From assembly GCA_030629925.1 (NCBI GenBank), contig DAOVOB010000064.1, forward strand, positions 1-6,645: a DNA stretch of 6,645 bases, read 5' to 3'. Origin of the DNA: Fidelibacterota bacterium (GTDB lineage: Bacteria; Fidelibacterota; Fidelibacteria; Fidelibacterales; Fidelibacteraceae). Within the stretch, counting starts at the first letter, position 1; each line of letters begins with the position of its first letter. Below, piece by piece: positions 1-4,846 of the stretch. The notes under the pieces are model-generated. The model was given only the letters and a program-made list of their open reading frames with translations, had not been told where the DNA came from and ran no database searches. Both the position numbers and the translations under genes were made by a program.

Positions 1-17
1 AAACTTAAAATCAAAAT

Positions 18-50
18 CCCCGGTAGAGATATTATCGGGGTTATTTTATT
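18..50 (+). terminator. Rho-independent terminator, possibly bidirectional
   Basis: An 8-bp stem (18-25 CCCCGGTA with 33-40 TATCGGGG, including one G-T pair) closes a 7-base loop and is followed by the T-rich stretch TTATTTTATT. This is the shape of an intrinsic terminator for a plus-strand gene ending left of the window. On the other strand the stem is also followed by a T-rich run (the complement of 1-17), so it could also stop minus-strand transcription coming from the MBL-fold gene. Seen directly in sequence; function is inferred. Confidence 0.75.
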
Positions 51-345
51 GGAAATCATTTAAAATAAAAATTATCAATAGTGAATTGTCTATTACGTAT
101 AAACATTAATTCTTTTGCGTAAAATGATACTCGCAAAATCCTGCACCCAGATGTCCGCCCCCGATTACCAAGCATAAATCAAGTATTATTTTGCTAAAAT
201 TGGATTTACCTAAGCTTTGGGGTTTCAGGATGACTAAGTTGTTTGTATTTATTAATCTACGCAATCTGTGGATAAAAAACTTCAGTAATCGAATTTCTCT
301 GCCTACTTCGAATGTTCTAATGCCCGATTGTTCAGTGTTCGATAT
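51..345. other. Non-coding, repeat-like intergenic stretch
   Basis: I find no credible gene here. An open frame on the plus strand from 191 runs into the antisense of the MBL-fold gene and has no family resemblance. The stretch contains text that resembles dispersed intergenic repeats known to me from Bacteroidota genomes: 253-280 carries AATCTACGCAATCTGTGGAT followed by an A-run, and 304-347 is related to the palindromic element at the right end of the window. No tRNA cloverleaf or riboswitch was recognised. Confidence 0.5.
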
Positions 346-347
346 TC
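331..347 (-). repeat. Inverted relative of the 6419-6490 repeat
   Basis: Read on the minus strand this is GAATATCGAACACTGAA. The first 12 bases equal 6419-6430, and AACACTGA recurs at 6434-6441 after a short insertion in that copy. The repeat sequence overlaps the stop codon of the MBL-fold gene (346-348). Further along the minus strand, TTCGAAGT (304-311) has its counterpart at 6444-6451. Similarity is seen directly; membership in a genome-wide family is inferred. Confidence 0.5.
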
Positions 348-1149
348 AAAGTCGTTCCGGTGTTCTATTGCCCTGGTGCATACTGACAGGAACATGCTGT
401 TTGGCAAAAGAGAAAGGAAGATCTATATCGGCATTTTTAAATACTTTTAAATAAGTTTTTTTACATTGTTTCTCGCTATTATTATTCTCGCTAAGATGTG
501 CCAGCATAAGATATTTCAGTTTCCCATGCTTAATGACATCCCTGGCAGCTTCGGCAGACTGGACATTGGAAAGATGTCCGTGAACGGAGCGTATTCTCTG
601 TTTAATATTTTCCGGGTAGTTTTTATTGTTTTTCAGCATGTCAAGATCATGATTCGATTCAAGAATCAAAGCATCGACCTTACGTAATTTAGTACTGACA
701 AGCTTATTCATTTTTCCAAGGTCAGTTACAATTCCAAGAGAATGTTTGCCATCATTGATCGTAAAGCAGACAGGATCTTTAGTATCATGAGTAATACTCA
801 TAGGATGTATTATAACATCCTGATAATCAAATGGAACACCCGTGTTAAATAAGTGAATATCTTGGATCTCATCAAGCTTGTAGCGTTCTCTTGCGGCATC
901 AAAACAGCCTTGATTCATGAAGACAGGAATATTTTGTTTCTTAGCAAAGACACGTGCACCGCGTATATGATCAATGTGTTCATGAGTAATAAAAATGGCA
1001 TTGATCTGTGAAGCATCCGAGCCGACGTCCAAAAGTCGTAAAGACAGTTGTTTTGCAGACAGACCGGCATCTATAAGCACCGAGGTTTTACCTGAGCTGA
1101 CAAAATATGAGTTACCTTTACTTCCACTGGCGAGAGAGATAAGTTGCAT
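346..1149 (-). CDS. yycJ: YycJ/WalJ-type metallo-beta-lactamase-fold hydrolase
   Basis: 267 residues, close to the usual length of about 260. The protein opens with SLASGSKGNS, typical of the YycJ branch of the MBL fold. The metal-binding motif THEHIDHI is at residues 55-62 (His56, His58, Asp60, His61). Further ligand or active-site candidates are His121-Asp122, Asp143 in TDLG, Glu164 and His167 in LESNHD, His190 and His192 in HGHLS, and His218 in AHLSENNN. The family comprises cytosolic, probably DNA-acting nucleases; in Firmicutes it sits with the WalRK regulators and has been linked to DNA repair, but there is no walRK here. The last residues (NRTPERL) follow the point where the family fold normally ends and are encoded beside repeat sequence that also supplies the TGA stop. 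The leader is AT-rich with no Shine-Dalgarno. It lies 175 bp downstream of the C26 gene on the same strand, so co-transcription is possible but unproven. Confidence 0.92.
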   Translation of the reverse strand: MQLISLASGSKGNSYFVSSGKTSVLIDAGLSAKQLSLRLLDVGSDASQINAIFITHEHIDHIRGARVFAKKQNIPVFMNQGCFDAARERYKLDEIQDIHLFNTGVPFDYQDVIIHPMSITHDTKDPVCFTINDGKHSLGIVTDLGKMNKLVSTKLRKVDALILESNHDLDMLKNNKNYPENIKQRIRSVHGHLSNVQSAEAARDVIKHGKLKYLMLAHLSENNNSEKQCKKTYLKVFKNADIDLPFSFAKQHVPVSMHQGNRTPERL

Positions 1150-1206
1150 AAAATTAGGTTTTAGGGTTTAAGATGGGGGTAGGGTGTAGAGTGTATAGGC
1201 CAACCT

Positions 1207-1235
1207 TTATACCCTATACCTTATACCTTTACACC
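1207..1235 (+). repeat. Heptamer tandem repeat, TTATACC type
   Basis: Units read TTATACC (1207-1213), CTATACC (1214-1220), TTATACC (1221-1227) and TTTACACC (1228-1235, one base longer). The tract is partly complementary to 1182-1199, so it can fold back on itself. It lies between the C26 and MBL-fold genes in the leader region of the latter. No function can be read from it. Confidence 0.65.
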
Positions 1236-1247
1236 TTGCCAATATTT

Positions 1248-1255
1248 CAAAATTA
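1248..1255 (-). promoter_or_regulatory. Possible Bacteroidota -7 box for the MBL-fold gene
   Basis: On the minus strand this reads TAATTTTG, matching the Bacteroidota -7 consensus TAnnTTTG. It would place the transcript start about 90 bases before the MBL-fold ATG. No clear TTTG-type -33 element lies at the expected spacing; the corresponding place falls in the A-rich 39-bp repeat. A chance match is quite possible in such AT-rich DNA. Confidence 0.25.
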
Positions 1256-1273
1256 ACGCTTCTGCATTTCGGG

Positions 1274-1312
1274 ATAAAAATATAAAAAGTAATTCAATTA
1301 TCACATGAAATT
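1274..1312 (+). repeat. 39-bp perfect direct repeat, copy A
   Basis: Identical base for base to 2270-2308. It starts ATAAAAATATAAAAAG and ends TTATCACATGAAATT; the flanking bases differ on both sides (G/A here, C/C in copy B). Copy A ends 12 bp before the stop codon of the C26 gene. Copy B ends 14 bp before the start codon of the amidohydrolase, so the two copies sit in different contexts. Seen directly. Confidence 0.95.
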
Positions 1313-1324
1313 ATTTGTTTATAA

Positions 1325-2041
1325 CTATTTTGTTTCTCGGATGAAAATTGAGATGAGTTTATCGCGTTGTTCTTTTGGCAAACGCTCAGGATGAAACTGC
1401 GTTCCAAGTATCCATTGCTTGCCTTCGTATTCAATGCATTCAACGATAGAATCCGCCGACCAGGCCGTAACCCTGAAATTTTCATTCAGGAATTCGGGAT
1501 CAACGCATTGATGATGCGTTGAATTAACTATGACGCTGTCTCCGAAAAGTTCATAAATATGTGAGTCTTTTTCTGGATATATCATGTGCTCAACACCCCG
1601 GTGATTCGGAATATCACGTATTAATTTGCCGCCAGTAATAATATTCAATAATTGTTCACCGCCACAAATACCCAGAATTGGCTTACCACTTTCAATAGCA
1701 AGATGCATGAAAAGAGAGTCAAAACGAGCTCGATGTATATCCATAAGCGTCATAGATGGATGCATTTCTTTGCCGTACCACTGTGGTATATAATCACGTC
1801 CACCTATAAAAACGAATCCGTCCAGTTCTTTAATTTCTTCTTTGAGCAAAGTCTCATTTTCTGAACAGGGGATAAGTCTTACTCGACCACCATTTTCTCT
1901 AATAGCATCAACATAGCTTTTATTTACAGCGTATTTTCCTTCCCAATAGCTCATGGTCATACCAATAACGGGAGCTTCTTGTGATGAACAAGAGAGGAAT
2001 AGAGTAAGGCTAATTATAATTAAGATCAGATATTTTTTCAT
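1325..2041 (-). CDS. Lipoprotein peptidase C26 / class-I glutamine amidotransferase-like hydrolase
   Basis: 238 residues. An N-terminal Lys-Lys, a hydrophobic stretch (residues 4-16) and the lipobox Leu16-Ser17-Cys18 form a lipoprotein signal, so the enzyme is predicted to be lipid-anchored outside the cytoplasm. The remainder is a C26 (gamma-glutamyl hydrolase / PuuD-like) domain: FIGGRDYIPQWYG near residues 78-90, the nucleophile elbow GICGGEQ with Cys126, and TQFHPE with His217 and Glu219 completing the Cys-His-Glu triad. Family members cleave gamma-glutamyl amide bonds, for example in gamma-glutamyl-GABA; the substrate here is unknown. Typical PuuD is cytosolic, so the exported form is notable. 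The start at 2041 is the only one that preserves the signal peptide. The gene is flanked on both sides by copies of one repeat module and lies divergent from the amidohydrolase. No Shine-Dalgarno is visible. Confidence 0.88.
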   Translation of the reverse strand: MKKYLILIIISLTLFLSCSSQEAPVIGMTMSYWEGKYAVNKSYVDAIRENGGRVRLIPCSENETLLKEEIKELDGFVFIGGRDYIPQWYGKEMHPSMTLMDIHRARFDSLFMHLAIESGKPILGICGGEQLLNIITGGKLIRDIPNHRGVEHMIYPEKDSHIYELFGDSVIVNSTHHQCVDPEFLNENFRVTAWSADSIVECIEYEGKQWILGTQFHPERLPKEQRDKLISIFIRETK

Positions 2042-2147
2042 AATGATTTATAAGGTTTAAAGGTGTAGGGTGTATAGGCCAATCTTTACACCTGCCATTA
2101 ACGTTTCAACATTTGAACCAATCGACTCAACAACTATTCCGTAATTT

Positions 2148-2212
2148 GAGATCTCTCCACACGGCCTGAGGGGCGTAGCTCCACAGAGCGCAGACCCTTC
2201 GAGATGACAAAA
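2148..2212 (+). repeat. Dispersed-repeat-like element, GAGATCTCTCCAC...CGAGATGACAAAA
   Basis: The element starts GAGATCTCTCCAC and ends CTTCGAGATGACAAAA, with a locally GC-rich core (GGGGCGTAGCTCC) that contrasts with AT-rich surroundings. I recognise the layout as similar to a very common intergenic repeat in environmental bacterial genomes, in which a GAGAT...CTC block is followed by a CGA-rich core and then GAGATGACAAA. That recognition is from memory and was not searched. It lies inside the segment that distinguishes the right module copy from the left one. Confidence 0.5.
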
Positions 2213-2232
2213 TACTATCAACTATTGAGCCA

Positions 2233-2272
2233 TCAACAATTCAACATTTCAACGCTTCAACACATCAACATA
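2233..2272 (+). repeat. TCAACNNN octamer array, five units
   Basis: Five consecutive 8-base units share TCAAC followed by three variable bases: TCAACAAT, TCAACATT, TCAACGCT, TCAACACA and TCAACATA. There are no indels between units. The array runs directly into the 39-bp repeat copy B. The corresponding place in the left module (about 1247-1276) keeps traces of the octamers (TAACGCT, TCTGCATT, TCGGGATA), suggesting a decayed copy. Confidence 0.8.
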
Positions 2273-2308
2273 AAAATATAAAAAGTAATTCAATTATCAC
2301 ATGAAATT
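2270..2308 (+). repeat. 39-bp perfect direct repeat, copy B
   Basis: Identical to 1274-1312. It ends 14 bp before the ATG of the amidohydrolase and so forms most of that gene's immediate leader. It contains no Shine-Dalgarno and no clear Bacteroidota promoter box. The ATG inside the repeat (2301) is out of frame with the downstream gene and opens only a 28-codon frame. Confidence 0.95.
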
Positions 2309-2322
2309 CTTTACTTTCAGGC

Positions 2323-3894
2323 ATGTCTGGATCACTCTGTTTACACAATGGACGTATATACGGACTGCAAGGTTTGCAGGACGCTAGCGCCATCGTCATT
2401 GAAAATGGTATCATTCGTTATATTGGTGATGAAAATGGCTTAGATGCTTTCATGCATGGCGATATAGAGCTTATAGATGTCGGTGGACGTATTATCTTTC
2501 CGGGTTTTATAGATACTCATTTGCATTTGACTGAATGGTCGAGACAGCGAGAATATCTGGCTCTCGGTAATTTTCACTCCCTAAGAGATGTAGTAGAACA
2601 TATTAAATTAGCTGCAAAAGATAGATCATGGATTCTGGGTGGCGGATGGAATCAGAACAATTGGGACGAAAAAAGATTTCCGCATCGTAGAGACCTTGAT
2701 ATGCTCGAGTCGGGTGTAAAAGCCATATTTTACAGTAAGGATCTGCATTCCGCTTGGGTCAATGAAGCGGTGATCGAAGAATTTCCTTTTAATGATGTGT
2801 TGAGGATGATGCAAAAAGGCTTTGTTAAGCGAGATCCGGATGGACGATTGAACGGGATAATCAGGGAAGAAGCTATGGAGGTTCTTCTTGAACCATTGCT
2901 CAAAGATCATATAGCACCCATATTTACTGATCCATTATCAAATTTCTTAGATTTTTATAAGCATGGCATCACATCTGTCCATAGTATGGAGCATATAGAT
3001 CATTTTAGACAATATAGAGCTCTGTATCAGTATGAACATCATCGTGGCTTGCGATTGGGTATGTATATTTACCATTCCGATAGTGAAAAAGTTTATGATC
3101 AGGACATGCGATTCGGTTCGGGTGGGGACTGGTTGCGTTTTTATGGCATTAAGCTATTTGTTGATGGTGCTTTAGGAAGTCAGACCGCTTGGATGCGCCA
3201 GCCTTATGAGAACTCTAACCATAAAGGCAAGAAACAGATGTATGCCGATGAACTCCAAAATGCCATTCTTCGTGCTGAGGCAAAAGCTTGTGCTTTGAGC
3301 ATTCATGCTTTAGGAGATGCCGCTATTGAACACGTGCTTGATATCATGGATATGATAGGGCGAGAACTACGAGTCCCTTTGCGTATTGAGCATGCTCAAT
3401 TACTTGATGAAGAACTAATAGAACGACTGAAAATGAAGGACTTACACCTCTCAGTTAATCCGGCTCATTTGCCTGATGATAAGGCGATAGCAGATCTTCA
3501 TTGGGGTGAAAGATCGCGTTATGCTTATGCTTTCCGTTCTTTAAAGATGGCTGATATTCCTTTTGCTTTTGGCTCGGATGCACCGGTAGAAGATATCCAT
3601 CCCTGGAAGGCTATTCATGCAGCGGTTCACCGACTTGGCACAGGTGAAAGACAGCCCTGGTATCCCGAAGAAAGCTTGCGCTTAAGTGATGCCATTCATG
3701 CTTACACATATTACGGCGGGGTCATCTCCGGGATGAATGAAAAGAAAGGTGTACTCGCTCCCGGTTATCTTGGGGATTGTTTTGTATGCTCACATGATGT
3801 TTTTATAGATGGAATTGAAGATTGGGAAAATATCCGCTCACTATTGACCGTGATAGATGGAAAGATCGTGTATAAGGAATTGGGAACGGATTGA
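2323..3894 (+). CDS. YtcJ-type metal-dependent amidohydrolase
   Basis: 523 residues, a normal length for the amidohydrolase-3 (YtcJ-like) family. The N-terminal beta-sandwich part (HNGRIYG, residues 8-14) leads into the metal-binding strand FIDTHLHL with His66 and His68. The barrel continues with GGGWNQNNW (106-114), GIKLFVDGALGSQTAW (275-290; Lys277 would be the metal-bridging residue), IHALGDAA (327-334, His328), RIEHAQ (354-359, His357) and FGSDAPVE (416-423, Asp419). The C-terminal part returns to the composite domain (GYLGDCFV, then VIDGKIVY). Family members hydrolyse amide bonds of small cyclic or N-acylated compounds in the cytosol; the true substrate cannot be read from sequence. The start at 2323 is the only ATG after an in-frame stop at 2302-2304; no Shine-Dalgarno precedes it. 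Its stop overlaps the TTG start of the CPBP protease gene, indicating co-transcription. Confidence 0.93.
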   Translation: MSGSLCLHNGRIYGLQGLQDASAIVIENGIIRYIGDENGLDAFMHGDIELIDVGGRIIFPGFIDTHLHLTEWSRQREYLALGNFHSLRDVVEHIKLAAKDRSWILGGGWNQNNWDEKRFPHRRDLDMLESGVKAIFYSKDLHSAWVNEAVIEEFPFNDVLRMMQKGFVKRDPDGRLNGIIREEAMEVLLEPLLKDHIAPIFTDPLSNFLDFYKHGITSVHSMEHIDHFRQYRALYQYEHHRGLRLGMYIYHSDSEKVYDQDMRFGSGGDWLRFYGIKLFVDGALGSQTAWMRQPYENSNHKGKKQMYADELQNAILRAEAKACALSIHALGDAAIEHVLDIMDMIGRELRVPLRIEHAQLLDEELIERLKMKDLHLSVNPAHLPDDKAIADLHWGERSRYAYAFRSLKMADIPFAFGSDAPVEDIHPWKAIHAAVHRLGTGERQPWYPEESLRLSDAIHAYTYYGGVISGMNEKKGVLAPGYLGDCFVCSHDVFIDGIEDWENIRSLLTVIDGKIVYKELGTD

Positions 3895-4589
3895 GAAACT
3901 ACTTTAAACATACATCGTCTTTGCTTTTTGGCGTGATCATCAGTATTCCGCTGGCGATCTATTATGAAATTTCTATGCTTCTGGCAAATCGCGGAATGGA
4001 AGCTGAGGTAAGGAATGCCGCTGATGTGATGTTCAAGCGGCTGTTTGAAGGAATTGGCTTTGACGGTCCCTTGGCCGGTATTGTCATGTTTGCTTTACTC
4101 TTCATTATTGCTGCAATTGCTCAGGGAGCACACAAGGAAAAAACAGGGATCAAGATACATTGGCATTTTTACCCCGTCTTAATTGCGGAATCTGCCTTGT
4201 ATGCCATGATCCTTTTTGCTTTAATGGCTATTTCCATGAATGCAATGGTTCCTGCATTGGCATTATCACCTATAGATATAGCTTATTCTCTGGGGGCAGG
4301 TGTTTATGAGGAACTGCTTTTTAGGGCCTTATTATTGAGTGGTTTGCTTTTTATTGCAAGCAAGCTAGCGGGTAAAACTATAATCTGGAAGATCATTGCT
4401 ATCTTGATCTCAGCTTTGATTTTTGCTGTAGCGCATTATATTGGGGCTGCCGGAGATACTTTCTCATGGATGAGCTTTCTTACACGAACTTTGGGTGGAC
4501 TGTTACTCGGTTTTGTGTATATGTTACGTGGACTTGGGGCAGCCGTATACACCCATGCGATCTACGATATTTACACAATTTTATTATAG
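3891..4589 (+). CDS. CPBP-family intramembrane metalloprotease
   Basis: 232 residues, an integral membrane protein with hydrophobic segments at roughly 10-31, 60-80, 93-118, 126-136, 143-158, 166-182 and 197-213. The CPBP (Abi/Rce1-like) motifs are present in order: EELLFR at 140-145 (Glu140, Glu141, Arg145), FAVAH at 178-182 (His182), and THAIYD at 221-226 (His222), the expected glutamate and histidine residues of a membrane-embedded metalloprotease. The start is TTG at 3891, sharing TTGA with the stop of the preceding gene. The first in-frame ATG would begin at residue 29 and remove the first membrane segment, so TTG is preferred. Homologues include the eukaryotic CAAX protease Rce1 and bacterial proteins involved in bacteriocin self-immunity or of unknown role. 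No bacteriocin gene is seen here and the substrate is unknown. A terminator-like hairpin follows at 4631-4670. Confidence 0.9.
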   Translation: MRNYFKHTSSLLFGVIISIPLAIYYEISMLLANRGMEAEVRNAADVMFKRLFEGIGFDGPLAGIVMFALLFIIAAIAQGAHKEKTGIKIHWHFYPVLIAESALYAMILFALMAISMNAMVPALALSPIDIAYSLGAGVYEELLFRALLLSGLLFIASKLAGKTIIWKIIAILISALIFAVAHYIGAAGDTFSWMSFLTRTLGGLLLGFVYMLRGLGAAVYTHAIYDIYTILL

Positions 4590-4606
4590 AGGGAAAATAA
4601 AAAATA

Positions 4607-4737
4607 CCTCACACAAAGTCGCAAAGAGTAATAAGGCACAAAGTTTTTATTAAAGCTTTGGCCTTATTTTACATTATGAAACAAAAAGCCCTAAATATTG
4701 CTTTGTGCCTTTGTTTTCTTAGTGTCTCTGTGTGAGG
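4607..4737. repeat. 37-bp imperfect inverted repeat between convergent genes
   Basis: The left arm (4607-4643) and the reverse complement of the right arm (4701-4737) match at 29 of 37 bases. The outer 9 bases (CCTCACACA) and the inner 7 bases (CACAAAG) are perfect. The loop is 57 bases. The text (CTTTGTGCC..., GTGTCTCTGTGTGAGG) resembles intergenic repeats I know from Bacteroidota. Located in the 250-bp gap between the converging CPBP and NFACT genes, it could form a long hairpin in either transcript. Confidence 0.75.
4631..4670 (+). terminator. Candidate intrinsic terminator of the amidohydrolase-CPBP unit
   Basis: A 12-bp stem with one bulged A (4638) forms between ATAAGGC-CAAAG (4631-4643) and CTTTG-GCCTTAT (4656-4667), closing a 12-base loop, and is followed by TTT (run of four T at 4667-4670). 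It lies 42 bp after the CPBP stop codon. The left half of the stem is the inner end of the 37-bp inverted repeat arm, so the hairpin is built from repeat sequence. The short T-run makes the call moderate. Confidence 0.45.
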
Positions 4738-4816
4738 CTCTTATATTCAAGCTCGGGGTAGTGCATTCAAAGCTCAGTACAAAGCATTCATAATTCTTCT
4801 TAGTGCCTTAGGAGTA

Positions 4817-4846
4817 CTTTGTGCCTTAGTGTGAGGCTCTTATATT
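4817..4846 (+). repeat. Partial third copy of the CTTTGTGCC...GTGAGG repeat
   Basis: CTTTGTGCCTT (4817-4827) repeats 4701-4711, and the 18 bases at 4829-4846 (GTGTGAGGCTCTTATATT) repeat 4730-4747 exactly. Compared with 4701-4747, this copy lacks 17 to 18 internal bases. The last seven bases overlap the 3' end of the NFACT gene, including its stop codon at 4840-4842. Confidence 0.8.

Larger units (their letters stand above)
1191..1312 (+). repeat. Left copy of duplicated intergenic module
   Basis: This 122-bp stretch begins GTGTATAGGCCAA (1191-1203), continues through CTTTACACCT and TGCCA, then TAACGCTTC, and ends in the 39-bp block at 1274-1312. The same landmarks occur in the same order and orientation at 2070-2308, on the other side of the C26 gene. 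The middle differs: the left copy has a heptamer run that the right copy lacks, and the right copy has an additional 125-bp segment. Directly visible; the origin by duplication or repeated insertion is inferred. Confidence 0.7.
2070..2308 (+). repeat. Right copy of duplicated intergenic module
   Basis: Begins GTGTATAGGCCAA (2070-2082), runs through CTTTACACCTGCCATTAACG and ends in the 39-bp block at 2270-2308, in the same order as the left copy at 1191-1312. It is longer because a segment of about 125 bp (2115-2239) sits inside it, bounded by the 10-base direct repeat TTCAACATTT (2105-2114 and 2240-2249). The stretch fills the divergent intergenic space between the C26 lipoprotein and the amidohydrolase, so promoters of both genes must lie in or next to it. 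Confidence 0.65.

Noticed and set aside
191..687. Plus-strand open frames at 191-454 and 466-687
   Set aside because: They lie mostly antisense to the well-supported MBL-fold gene and show no recognisable domain, so they are shadow frames.
1294..1485. Minus-strand frame of 63 codons overlapping the end of the C26 gene
   Set aside because: It overlaps the C26 coding region in another frame and has no family features.
2233..2272. CRISPR array
   Set aside because: Units are 8 bases with no spacers of CRISPR length, and no cas gene is present.
1191..2308. Composite transposon or insertion sequence
   Set aside because: Direct module copies flank a C26 hydrolase, with no transposase and no terminal inverted repeats, so a classical mobile element is not supported.
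2042..2322. Bacteroidota-type promoters (TTTG and TAnnTTTG) for the divergent genes
   Set aside because: TAATTTG near 2142 only partly fits and lacks a -33 element at the right spacing; no convincing match was found on either strand.
2301..2387. Small plus-strand frame starting at the ATG inside the 39-bp repeat
   Set aside because: It is out of frame with the amidohydrolase and runs into its coding sequence for 28 codons. The equivalent ATG in copy A also opens only a short unrelated frame, so the repeat does not carry a conserved small protein.
3891..4589. Bacteriocin immunity role for the CPBP protein
   Set aside because: No double-glycine leader peptide, bacteriocin or exporter gene lies nearby; the family motif alone does not support the role.
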